Part shown: positions 1 to 7,735 of the stretch, one piece after another | Layout of the letters: the number at the start of each line of letters is the position of its first letter | Position numbering within the stretch: the stretch's first letter is position 1 | NCBI GenBank assembly: GCA_040510195.1 | Contig: JBEVJK010000132.1 | Location: 1-64,000 of the forward strand | Reading direction: 5' to 3' | DNA from: JBEVJK01 sp040510195 | Lineage (GTDB): Bacteria > Pseudomonadota > Alphaproteobacteria > Rhizobiales > Rhizobiaceae | DNA: 64,000 nt | Notes under the pieces: generated by a model | What the model saw: the letters and a program-made list of their open reading frames with translations, nothing else | Told to the model about the DNA's origin: nothing | Databases searched by the model: none | Made by a program: the position numbers and the translations under genes

Positions 1-731
1 TGGCCTTCGGCGGCGACGGCGACGACGACGTGCTGGGCGGCAAGGGTGCCGACATGCTCTACGGCGACGACGGCAACGACCGCATCTTCGGCCAGGGCGG
101 CGACGACCTGATCGATGGCGGCAAGGGCAACGACCAGGCGCAGGGCGGGGCCGGCAACGACCTCTTCCTGGCGGCCCAGGGTGACGGCAACGACACCTAC
201 TGGGGCGACGAGCTGGGCGGCTGCGGAGCGGGCGGTAACGACACCCTCGACATGGCGGCGATCACCGCCAACATCACGGTCGATCTCGGGACCGGCTTCC
301 AGGGACGCGGCAGCGCCTCCTCGAGCCAGAGCGGGTCGGACCTGCTGTGGGGGATCGAGAACGTGGTCACCGGCTCGGGCGACGACCAGATCACGGCTTC
401 CAAGGCGGTCAACGTCATGGACGGCGGGGCGGGCGAAGACACCTTCCGCTTCCTGTCCACGGCGGATGCCGACGGCGACACCATCCTCGGCTTCCAGCCG
501 GGCGACAAGATCGACCTCTCGGCGATCAATGCCGGGTCCGCCAATGGCAGCTTCACGCTGGTCAACGGCGCCGACATCAGCGCACTGGGGTCGCTCAGGG
601 TCAGCCACGATGTCGAGGACGGCCAGGACTACACGATCGTCGAGGGCAACACCCAGGGCGGCAGTCAGCCCGAGTTCAAGCTCACCATCAAGGGCCATCA
701 CGCCCTGACGGACGGCGACTTCAACCTCTGA
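1..731 (+). CDS. RTX calcium-binding protein, C-terminal part (5' end outside window)
   Basis: The gene enters from the left edge; the reading frame runs from base 3 and about 242 residues are visible. The first 60 or so residues are glycine/aspartate nonapeptide repeats of the GGxGxDxLx kind, which form calcium-binding beta-rolls in type I secreted proteins. The rest resembles the C-terminal target region of RTX proteins, with a stretch containing FRFLS and ILGFQPGDKIDLSAI as in serralysin C-terminal domains. It lies 105 bp upstream of the ABC exporter gene, so it is probably a secreted substrate of that system. The catalytic or adhesive N-terminal part is not in the window, so the function is open. 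Confidence 0.9.
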   Translation, partial: AFGGDGDDDVLGGKGADMLYGDDGNDRIFGQGGDDLIDGGKGNDQAQGGAGNDLFLAAQGDGNDTYWGDELGGCGAGGNDTLDMAAITANITVDLGTGFQGRGSASSSQSGSDLLWGIENVVTGSGDDQITASKAVNVMDGGAGEDTFRFLSTADADGDTILGFQPGDKIDLSAINAGSANGSFTLVNGADISALGSLRVSHDVEDGQDYTIVEGNTQGGSQPEFKLTIKGHHALTDGDFNL

Positions 732-747
732 GGGGACAGAGGGTGAC

Positions 748-780
748 GGAGGCGGGCCGGACCTCGGCCGGTCCGCCTCC
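748..780 (+). terminator. Stem-loop after the first RTX gene
   Basis: Thirteen-base arms (748-760 and 768-780) pair completely with one G-T wobble around a 7-base loop, 17 bases after the RTX stop. No T-run follows, so it may stabilise or attenuate the message rather than act as a full intrinsic terminator before the exporter gene. Confidence 0.55.
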
Positions 781-836
781 AAACTTCCAACAAGACGACA
801 ACGGGCGACTGGGTAAGGGCGGGGAGGTCCACACCA

Positions 837-2606
837 ATGGCGGCATCATCGAGCAAGGCCAAAGCCAAGGCGAAACGGGGCGCCGAACAGCTGACGAAGG
901 GATTTCGCGGCGCGTTCGGCTTCCTGTTTTGCCTTTCCGGCATCATCAACATCCTGGCGCTGACCAGCGCCTTCTACATGCTGCAGATCTACGACCGGGC
1001 GCTGACCTCGGGTTCCATCCCGACGCTGCTTGCGCTGTCGGTGCTGGCGATCGGGCTCTACCTCTTCCAGGGCATGTTCGACGTCATCCGCAGCCAGGTG
1101 CTGGTCAGGATGGGCGCCCGGCTCGACCGGCGGATCGCGCCGCTGGCGCACCAGGTGGCGATCGACATGCCGCGATTCGGCTTCTCGACGGCCGAGGCCC
1201 TGGAGCGCGGCCGCGACGTCGACACGGTGCGCGGCTTCCTGGGCAGCCAGGGGCCGATCGCGCTCTTCGACCTGCCGTGGATGCCCATCTACCTGGTGTT
1301 CGTCTACATGCTACATCCCTGGCTCGGCGGGCTGACGCTGGCCGGCGCCTTCGTGCTCACTGGGCTCACCATCGCCACCGAGCTGATGACCCGGCGCCTT
1401 TCGGCGTCGACCCACAAGGCGGTCATCCAGCGCAACGCGATCGCCGATTCCAATGCCCGCAACGCCGATGTGCTGAAGGCGATGGGCTTCACCGGACGCG
1501 CCGTGCAGCGGTTCACCAAGGCCAATGCCGAACATCTGGCGCTACAGACCAAGACCAACGACATCTCCGGCACCTTCGGCGCCTTCTCGCGGGTGCTGCG
1601 CATGCTGCTCCAGTCGGCGCTGCTCGGGCTCGGCGCCTACCTGACCATCATCGGCGAGCTGTCGGCGGGCGCCATCATCGCCTGCTCGGTGGCGGCGACG
1701 CGGGCGCTGGCACCCGTCGACCTCGCCATCGGCAACTGGAAGAACGTGGTGGCGGCGAGAAGCGCCTGGCGGCGCCTCAAGGAGACCGTCGTGGCGCTCG
1801 AGAACGCCGTGCAGCCGATGGCGATGCCCGACCCGGCGGGTTCGCTCAAGGTCGAGAAGATCACCGTCGCGGCGCCCGGCTCCGGCCGCGTGCTGATCTC
1901 GGAGATCGAGTTCGAGCTCATGGCCGGCCAGGCGCTCGGCATCATCGGGCCCTCGGGCGGTGGCAAGACGACGCTGGTGAGGGCGCTCACCGGCATCTGG
2001 CCGACGCTGCGCGGCTCGGTCAGACTCGACGACGTCGAGCTCGCCCATTGGGCCGAGGACGCGCTCGGCAGGAACCTCGGCTACCTGCCGCAGGACGTGG
2101 CGCTCATGGACGCCACGATCGCCGAGAACATCGCCCGCTTCGACCCCGAGGCCGATCCGGGCGCGGTGATCGCGGCGGCCAAGGCAGCCGGCGTGCACGA
2201 GATGATCGTGCGCCTGCCGGACGGCTACCAGACGCAGCTCGGACCGCAGGGGATCGCGCTGTCGGCCGGCCAGCGGCAGCGCATCGGGCTGGCGCGGGCG
2301 CTCTACCGCGAGCCCTTCCTGGTGGTCATGGACGAGCCCAACTCCAACCTCGACGCCGAAGGCGAGGCAGCGCTCTCGGTCGCCATCAAGGGCATTTCCG
2401 AGCGGGGCGGCATCGCCATCGTGGTGGCGCACCGGCCAAGCGCGCTCAACGCCGTCGACCAGGTGGCTGTCATCCAGAACGGCCGCATGAGCGCCTTCGG
2501 GCCGAAGAGCGAGATCCTGAGGCCGCAGGCCTCCCCTGTCGAGCAAACCAGCCCGGCCGTGGCCGACAAGCCGCAGCCGCGCGTCAAAGCGAGGGTTTCG
2601 GCATGA
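837..2606 (+). CDS. Type I secretion ABC exporter (PrtD-like permease/ATPase)
   Basis: A 589-residue fused permease/ATPase that would drive export of RTX proteins through a type I channel in the inner membrane. After a short lysine-rich N-terminus there are several hydrophobic segments between about residues 30 and 310. An ABC domain follows, with Walker A GPSGGGKTT near residue 371, signature LSAGQRQR near 475 and a Walker B ending MDEPNSNLD. Length and arrangement fit PrtD/HasD-type exporters that lack an N-terminal C39 peptidase domain. Its stop overlaps the start of the next RTX gene by 4 bp, so the two are translationally coupled. An HlyD adaptor lies downstream; an outer-membrane TolC partner must be elsewhere. 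Confidence 0.93.
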   Translation: MAASSSKAKAKAKRGAEQLTKGFRGAFGFLFCLSGIINILALTSAFYMLQIYDRALTSGSIPTLLALSVLAIGLYLFQGMFDVIRSQVLVRMGARLDRRIAPLAHQVAIDMPRFGFSTAEALERGRDVDTVRGFLGSQGPIALFDLPWMPIYLVFVYMLHPWLGGLTLAGAFVLTGLTIATELMTRRLSASTHKAVIQRNAIADSNARNADVLKAMGFTGRAVQRFTKANAEHLALQTKTNDISGTFGAFSRVLRMLLQSALLGLGAYLTIIGELSAGAIIACSVAATRALAPVDLAIGNWKNVVAARSAWRRLKETVVALENAVQPMAMPDPAGSLKVEKITVAAPGSGRVLISEIEFELMAGQALGIIGPSGGGKTTLVRALTGIWPTLRGSVRLDDVELAHWAEDALGRNLGYLPQDVALMDATIAENIARFDPEADPGAVIAAAKAAGVHEMIVRLPDGYQTQLGPQGIALSAGQRQRIGLARALYREPFLVVMDEPNSNLDAEGEAALSVAIKGISERGGIAIVVAHRPSALNAVDQVAVIQNGRMSAFGPKSEILRPQASPVEQTSPAVADKPQPRVKARVSA

Positions 2607-4894
2607 TCATCGACGTCCAATCGACCAAAAACGAGGCCAAGGACGACGCCGGCAACCCCTACGGGTTCACCGAGGAGAAGCCGTCGCGGAAGCCTTTCGT
2701 CATCGGTGGCCTGCTTGCCGGGCTGGCGCTCTATCTGAAGAGCGTCTTCCCGAGTTGGGCCGGCACGCCGGACGAGACCGCCGCGCCGGCGGGCGAGTCC
2801 GACGGGCCAGAAGAGGGCCCGCAGGTCGCGCAGATAGCGACCGACAACATCCTGCCGCTGCTGCTCGATCCGGGCACGGTCGGAACGCCGCAACTCGGGG
2901 GCTTCGGGCTCACCGGCTCGGGCGGCCGGCTGTTCGACCTTTCCCAGCCGGCACGCTTCCTCACCGTCGACGGCGACGACCTGGTGCTGGTCGAAGTGAC
3001 GGACCCGGCTGTCGAGGCGGCCGCGCCGCGCGCCCTGCAGCAGCCGACGCTGCGGTTTGCCAACGACAATCCGTCGCCGCGCGGCGGCGGCGAGGTGTCC
3101 GCCGGCGGCAAGACGCCGCTTCAGGAGCTGATCGACGAGATCATCGGCGGACCGGTCGAGGACACCGATGACGATGTTGAGGAAGAGGACGACGACGCCT
3201 CCGATCCCGACGAGGACGACGACGATGACGATGACGAGGTCGCCAACCGGGCGCCGCGCGTCACCGGTCCGGTGACGCTGCACGACGTCTTCGGCTGTGC
3301 GGCGGTGGTGATCGGGCTTTCCGAGCTGCTTCGCAACGCCACCGACCCCGACGGCGACGCGCTGACGATCAAGAACCTCAGCGTGTCGTCCGGCACGATC
3401 ACGCAAACGGCCGGGGGATGGTCCTTCGCCGCCGCCTTGCTCGGTCCGGTGACGCTCACCTACGAAATCACCGACGGCGCGCTGACGGTGATCCAGAAGG
3501 CCTATTTCAACGTCGTGGAAAGCTTGCCGATCCTCGGCACGGCCGGCGCCGACATGCTGGTCGGCACCGAATGCGCCAACGACATCGACGGCGGCTGCGG
3601 CGACGACAACATCGACGCCCGCGGCGGCAACGACACGGTCGTCGGCGGCGATGGCGACGACCACATCGTGGCCGGCAATGGCGGTGATTCGGTGCGCGCC
3701 GACGACGGCAACGACATCGTCTTCGGCGGCGACGGCGACGACTGGATGTCCGGCGGCAAGGGCAACGACCGCCTGTTCGGCGGCGAGGGCCGTGACGTGG
3801 TGTTCGGCGACTCGGGCGACGACACGATCGACGGCGAGGCGGGCGACGACCTTCTCTTCGGCGGCGCCGGCAACGACGTCATCGCCGGCGGGACGGGCGA
3901 GGACAAGCTGTTCGGCGAACAGGGCAACGACCGCCTGGAGGGCGGCGCGGACGCCGACATCCTGTCGGGCGGCGCGGACGAGGACGTGGTGCTGGCCGGG
4001 GCCGGCGACGACACGGTGATCGGCGATGCCGACCAGACCGCCGACAGCTATGACGGCGGCGAGGGCGACGACCTGATCGACTACTCGGCCGTCACTTCGT
4101 CGGTCAGCGTCGACCTCGTCGAAGGCGAGGCGAGCGGCGCCGAAATCGGCACCGATGCCATCGCCGGCTTCGAGGCGGTGGCCACCGGCTCCGGCGACGA
4201 CACCGTGACGGGCAGCGACGCCGACGAGGCGATCGCCACCGGGGCGGGCGACGACACCGTGGCCGACGGCGGCGGCAGCGATGCCGTCGACACCGGGGCG
4301 GGCGACGATATCGTCAAGGCGGCACTCGACACCGTCGCCGATACCTACCAGGGCGGCGAAGGCCGGGACACGCTCGACTATTCCACAACGCTTTCCGGCG
4401 TCTACATCGACCTCAACGAGAAGACCGCGACGGGGCTCGAGATCGGCACCGACCAGGTCGCCGGCTTCGAGGCGATCGTCGGCGGCGCCGGCAACGACAC
4501 CTTCGTGGTCGTTTCGGAGACGCCGGTGTCGCTGACCGGCGGCGAAGGCGAGGACGTGTTCGAGTTCCAGGCGGCGACGGTCGACAATGCGGCCGGCGCG
4601 GTGGTCCACGACATCCTCGACTTCATGGTCGGCGACCGTCTCAAGGTCGACAAATACGAGATCTTCGAGCAGGTCATGGACACACTGGAAGACCGTTTCG
4701 AGGACATCTACGGCGACAGCGTCGAGCAAGAGGACCTGCCGATCCGCATCCGTCACGAGCAGATCGACAATGTCCGGCAGACCTTTATCGACGTCGATTT
4801 CGACGAGGACGACGTCTACGACATGACCATCAACATCGCCGGCGACCACGTGCTGCTCGTCGTCGATACCGGTCAGACAAGCAACCAGGCCTAG
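2603..4894 (+). CDS. RTX repeat protein with cadherin-like domain
   Basis: A 763-residue acidic protein. Residues 1-60 contain a basic-then-hydrophobic stretch (VIGGLLAGLALYLKSVF) that looks like one membrane segment, unusual for a type I substrate. A low-complexity run rich in Asp and Glu lies near 185-215, and a cadherin-like domain with the DPDGDALT motif near 216-310. Many GGxGxD nonapeptide repeats then extend to about 540, followed by a non-repetitive C-terminus that probably carries the secretion signal. It starts inside the exporter stop codon (ATGA). Calcium-dependent surface adhesion or biofilm function is a family-based guess; no enzymatic domain is visible. Confidence 0.9.
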   Translation: MIIDVQSTKNEAKDDAGNPYGFTEEKPSRKPFVIGGLLAGLALYLKSVFPSWAGTPDETAAPAGESDGPEEGPQVAQIATDNILPLLLDPGTVGTPQLGGFGLTGSGGRLFDLSQPARFLTVDGDDLVLVEVTDPAVEAAAPRALQQPTLRFANDNPSPRGGGEVSAGGKTPLQELIDEIIGGPVEDTDDDVEEEDDDASDPDEDDDDDDDEVANRAPRVTGPVTLHDVFGCAAVVIGLSELLRNATDPDGDALTIKNLSVSSGTITQTAGGWSFAAALLGPVTLTYEITDGALTVIQKAYFNVVESLPILGTAGADMLVGTECANDIDGGCGDDNIDARGGNDTVVGGDGDDHIVAGNGGDSVRADDGNDIVFGGDGDDWMSGGKGNDRLFGGEGRDVVFGDSGDDTIDGEAGDDLLFGGAGNDVIAGGTGEDKLFGEQGNDRLEGGADADILSGGADEDVVLAGAGDDTVIGDADQTADSYDGGEGDDLIDYSAVTSSVSVDLVEGEASGAEIGTDAIAGFEAVATGSGDDTVTGSDADEAIATGAGDDTVADGGGSDAVDTGAGDDIVKAALDTVADTYQGGEGRDTLDYSTTLSGVYIDLNEKTATGLEIGTDQVAGFEAIVGGAGNDTFVVVSETPVSLTGGEGEDVFEFQAATVDNAAGAVVHDILDFMVGDRLKVDKYEIFEQVMDTLEDRFEDIYGDSVEQEDLPIRIRHEQIDNVRQTFIDVDFDEDDVYDMTINIAGDHVLLVVDTGQTSNQA

Positions 4895-4993
4895 AGCAGC
4901 TCAGCGTCTTGTAGAAACGCTGAACTGCTCCAGGTGCCTTTTTCTACGCAATTCCGGACGGAAAACCGCACGGCACTTTTCCTGGAATTGCTC
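4894..4993. repeat. Intergenic palindromic repeat, two adjacent hairpins
   Basis: Two inverted repeats fill the gap between the RTX and HlyD genes. The first spans 4894-4930 with GAGCAG and CTGCTC at its ends. The second spans about 4948-4992 with arms GCAATTCC and GGAATTGC. The second unit matches from memory a repeat element widespread between genes in Mesorhizobium and related genera. It could act as a transcript-end structure or a REP-like mobile repeat. Only one clear full copy was found in this window. Confidence 0.7.
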
Positions 4994-5023
4994 TAAATGC
5001 GGCGGGGCCGCTGGGAGAGAACC

Positions 5024-6361
5024 ATGCGCAAGACGGGCAACGCCATCCAGGCTCCAAATTTTGACGGCGAGGAGGAAGGCGGCCATTTCCGCCTCGCCGG
5101 CCGCATCCTCGCCGGCTGCACGCTCGGCTTCCTGCTGCTCGCCGGCGCCGGCGGCTGGGCGTCGACCGCGCAGCTCGCCGGCGCGGTGATCGCCACCGGC
5201 ACGGTCAATGTCGACCAGAACCTGAAGGCGGTGCAGCACCGCGACGGCGGCATCATCAGCGAGATCGCCGTCAAGGAAGGCGACTTCGTCAACGAGGGCG
5301 AGGTGCTGATCCGCCTCGACGACGTGCAGACCAAGGCCGAGCTCGCCATCGTCAGCTCGCAGCTCGCCGAAGGCTCGGTGCGGCGCGCCCGGCTGATCGC
5401 CGAGCGCGACGGGCTGGCAGCGCTGTCGCTCGCCGATGTCGACGCGCCGGCAAGCAACCGCCTCACCGCCCTGATCGCCGGCGAGACCCGGCTCTTCGAA
5501 GGCAATCTGAAGAACCGCGCCTCGCAGAAGGAGCAGCTGGAGCTCGGCATCCAGCAGCTCGGCGAGGAGATCCACGGGCTCGAGGCACAACGCGCCTCCA
5601 AGGTCGAGGAGATCGCGCTGGTCTTCGTCGAGCACAAGAAGATGAAGGGTCTGGCCGACAAGCGGTTGGTGGAGTCCTCAAAAGTCCACACGAGCGACCG
5701 CGACATGGCCAGAATGTCCGGCGAGAAGGCCGAAATCGACGCCGAGGTCGCCCGCGCGCGCGCCAAGATCAGCGAGATCCGCCTGCAGGTCATCGCCATC
5801 GACGAGGCCGCCCGCACCGAGGCGCAGCGCGAGCTGTCCGAGCTCGAGCCCAAGATCGCCGAGCTCGGCGAGCGCCGGGTCGCCATCGAGGACCGGCTGT
5901 CGCGCACCGACATCCGGGCGCCGATCGCCGGCACCGTCAACGAGCTGGCCGTCAACACCATCGGCGGCGTCATCACGCCGGCCGAGACGCTGGTGACGAT
6001 CGTGCCCAAGGACGCGCCGCTCACCATCCAGGCGAGGCTGTCGCCGACCGACATCGATCAGGTCAATCTCGGTCAGAAGGCCAAGCTGCGCTTCTCTGCC
6101 TTCAACCAGCGCACGACACCCGAGCTTTCCGGCGAGGTCGCCTATGTGGCGGCGGCGGCGACCCTCGACAAGGGCTCCGGCCAGTCCTACTTCCTGGCCG
6201 AGATCGACGTCCCGGCCGACGAGATGCAGAAGCTCGACACCAAGCGGCTCTTGCCCGGCATGCCCGTCGAGGTGTTCGTGCAGACCGACCCGAGGACCGC
6301 GCTGTCCTACTTCTCGAAACCCTTCACCGACCAGTTCTCGCGGGCGTTCCGGGAGCAATAG
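5024..6361 (+). CDS. HlyD-family type I secretion periplasmic adaptor
   Basis: A 445-residue membrane fusion protein that would link the ABC exporter to an outer-membrane channel. One hydrophobic segment lies near residues 25-45 (ILAGCTLGFLLLAGAGG). A lipoyl-like half (GTVNVDQNLKAVQHRDGG) and a long coiled-coil hairpin (about 100-290, rich in Glu, Lys and Ala) follow. The second lipoyl half has DIRAPIAGTV, and a beta-barrel C-terminus ends the protein. I prefer the ATG at 5024 because GGGAGAGA lies just upstream; an in-frame ATG at 4997 would start inside the palindromic repeat region. It forms one secretion cluster with the two RTX genes and the exporter. Confidence 0.92.
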   Translation: MRKTGNAIQAPNFDGEEEGGHFRLAGRILAGCTLGFLLLAGAGGWASTAQLAGAVIATGTVNVDQNLKAVQHRDGGIISEIAVKEGDFVNEGEVLIRLDDVQTKAELAIVSSQLAEGSVRRARLIAERDGLAALSLADVDAPASNRLTALIAGETRLFEGNLKNRASQKEQLELGIQQLGEEIHGLEAQRASKVEEIALVFVEHKKMKGLADKRLVESSKVHTSDRDMARMSGEKAEIDAEVARARAKISEIRLQVIAIDEAARTEAQRELSELEPKIAELGERRVAIEDRLSRTDIRAPIAGTVNELAVNTIGGVITPAETLVTIVPKDAPLTIQARLSPTDIDQVNLGQKAKLRFSAFNQRTTPELSGEVAYVAAAATLDKGSGQSYFLAEIDVPADEMQKLDTKRLLPGMPVEVFVQTDPRTALSYFSKPFTDQFSRAFREQ

Positions 6362-6407
6362 GGGGCGCCGAGCCGCCGTAAATCCAACGGCGGGCGCCGA
6401 AAACAGC

Positions 6408-6441
6408 GGGCCGGCGGCTGCAGCGAAGCAGCCGCCGGTCC
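6408..6441 (+). terminator. Probable terminator after the HlyD gene
   Basis: Fourteen-base arms (6408-6421 and 6428-6441) pair with one G-T wobble around the loop AGCGAA, followed by TTGCATTCC. It lies 47 bases after the hlyD stop and in front of the convergent small membrane-protein gene. Confidence 0.65.
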
Positions 6442-6485
6442 TTGCATTCCGGCCTGACGGCCGGACGCCTGGGGTGGGCAGAAAT

Positions 6486-6662
6486 CTAGCGTTTCAGGAT
6501 GGCGCCCATGATCTCGGGCGCAAAAAGGGCGATCAACGACAAAGCGACGACCAGGACGAATGTGGTCGGTCCCATGGCAAGCAGCACGTCCTTGATCGAT
6601 CGGATGAATCCTGGGGCGCCGGCGTCCTCGCCGATCTTGTCATCGCCTTTTCCCGACCCCAT
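6486..6662 (-). CDS. Small single-pass membrane protein
   Basis: A 58-residue protein from the ATG at 6662; an in-frame GTG at 6677 would add five residues. A polar, glycine- and aspartate-rich N-terminus is followed by one strong membrane segment (TTFVLVVALSLIALFAPEI) and the C-terminus ILKR. No named family is recognised. A GTGAGAG sequence just upstream of the ATG can serve as ribosome binding site. A perfect 13-bp palindrome lies 51-81 bases upstream of the ATG, suggesting it is a regulated gene transcribed alone. Function unknown. Confidence 0.6.
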   Translation of the reverse strand: MGSGKGDDKIGEDAGAPGFIRSIKDVLLAMGPTTFVLVVALSLIALFAPEIMGAILKR

Positions 6663-6712
6663 CGAGGACGCTCTCACTTGACGGTACCACCCCTGCTCGA
6701 TCGTCTCAGGCT

Positions 6713-6743
6713 AATGCAGTTGCAACTTAATTGCAACTGCATT
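6713..6743. promoter_or_regulatory. Perfect 13-bp inverted repeat, probable operator
   Basis: Arms AATGCAGTTGCAA (6713-6725) and TTGCAACTGCATT (6731-6743) are perfect reverse complements separated by CTTAA. The element lies just upstream of the small membrane-protein gene on the - strand. Its centre (CAACTTAATTG) is almost the same as the centre of the operator at 31272-31300. A dimeric repressor site is the simplest reading. Confidence 0.6.
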
Positions 6744-7075
6744 CGGGCGTCAAAGCTGAAATTCATCGTTCAAAATGTCGGAGTTGCGGTCGAGGCGCGG
6801 CGAACATCCTGTCAGGAGGATGGCGGCCGCCAAAGCCGGCGCGGCAGGCGCGGCTAGCAATTCGGACCGGGTGCGAAAAGAAAGAAGACAGCGGGAGTCG
6901 GATTGGCGGGCAGGACTCCCGCTGTCTGCCGCCAGGAGACGGCGCTTCCAAGATAACCCCGGCGGCCGGTGCGGAGCCATTTGGGCCTCGGTCGTAGGGT
7001 GCCATCCCTTTGTGGCATTCGCCCGCGCGGATGCTCCACCCTAAGACAGATGGCCGAGGCGGGCCGAGCCCCAGT
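6744..7075. other. Gene-poor intergenic stretch
   Basis: Between the palindrome and the response-regulator stop there is no gene I can support. It holds one strong - strand terminator (listed separately). It also has a weak 36-codon - strand reading frame (6750-6860, TTG start) ending in a lipobox-like LLTGC, which I do not call because no ribosome binding site is visible. Confidence 0.5.
6888..6925 (-). terminator. Intrinsic terminator of the two-component operon
   Basis: Perfect 12-base arms (6888-6899 and 6914-6925, ACAGCGGGAGTC and its complement) with a 14-base loop. Read on the - strand, the hairpin is followed by the pyrimidine-rich tract TTCTTTCTTTTCG. This fits a rho-independent terminator for transcripts coming from the response regulator. 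Confidence 0.75.
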
Positions 7076-7735
7076 CTAGGGCATCTGCCAGTGGGATCGC
7101 GCGACGATGGCGGCCTCCACCCGGTTCTTGGCCTCGAGCTTGGTCAGGATGTTTCCGACATGGAACTTGGCGGTGCTCTGCTTGAAGCCGAGCTCGCGCG
7201 CGATGTCGTCGTTGCTCATGCCCTGGGCGACGAGCCGCAGGACCTTCCGCTCGGTTTTGGACAAAGTGGCCAACCGCTGGGCGGCGGCTGCCGTGGAGCC
7301 GGTCTCGCGTTGCGCCGACAGGACGCGCAGGGCCAGATGCGGCGACATATAGGAGCCTCCAGCGGCAATGGCGCGCACGGCGGCGATCAGATCGGTCGCT
7401 TCCACGCCTTTCAGCAGGTAGCCCACCGCGCCGGCGTCCAGCGCGCTCATCACGTCGGCCTCGTTCTCCGAGACCGTCAGCATCGCGATCTTCGCACCCG
7501 GGGCGGCCAAGGCGACTGCGCCCACGGCCGCGATGCCGTTTCCGGGCATCGAGATGTCCAGCAATACCAGGTCCGGCTCGGTGCGGGCGGCCACTTCGAC
7601 GGCTCCTTCTGCCGTGGCCGCTTCGCCGACGACCTCGATTCCCGGGTCGAAGCCGAGGCTCTGCACCACGCCGGCCCGGTAGATCGGATGGTCGTCCGCA
7701 ACCACGACCCGGATCTTGTCGCTCATCATCGTCAC
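7076..7735 (-). CDS. NarL/LuxR-family response regulator
   Basis: A 219-residue response regulator. The receiver domain has the acidic pair in VVADDHPIYRAG and the phosphoacceptor Asp in VLLDISMPG, followed by a conserved Lys in YLLKG. The C-terminal LuxR-type HTH starts near residue 155 with LSKTERKVLRLVAQGMSN. It overlaps the upstream histidine kinase gene by 4 bp, so the two form a coupled pair. The target genes are not evident; the pair lies next to small orphan genes. A terminator follows at 6888-6925. Confidence 0.93.
   Translation of the reverse strand: MTMMSDKIRVVVADDHPIYRAGVVQSLGFDPGIEVVGEAATAEGAVEVAARTEPDLVLLDISMPGNGIAAVGAVALAAPGAKIAMLTVSENEADVMSALDAGAVGYLLKGVEATDLIAAVRAIAAGGSYMSPHLALRVLSAQRETGSTAAAAQRLATLSKTERKVLRLVAQGMSNDDIARELGFKQSTAKFHVGNILTKLEAKNRVEAAIVARSHWQMP

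Noticed and set aside
347..2602. In-frame 5' extension of the second RTX gene
   Set aside because: The added part is the out-of-frame reading of the first RTX and exporter genes and is arginine-rich without domains. The ATG at 2603 fits the ATGA overlap.
3540..4330. Regularly repeated DNA that could suggest a CRISPR or satellite array
   Set aside because: The period is 27 bases, it codes for RTX nonapeptides, and there are no constant repeats with unique spacers.
2303..4849. Long open frame of 848 codons on the - strand
   Set aside because: It is the antisense shadow of the RTX gene; repeated Gly-Asp codons keep the opposite frame open. Its translation is low-complexity with no domain.
6750..6860. 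36-codon frame on the - strand with a lipobox-like LLTGC
   Set aside because: TTG start without ribosome binding site, placed beyond the two-component terminator; not enough support.
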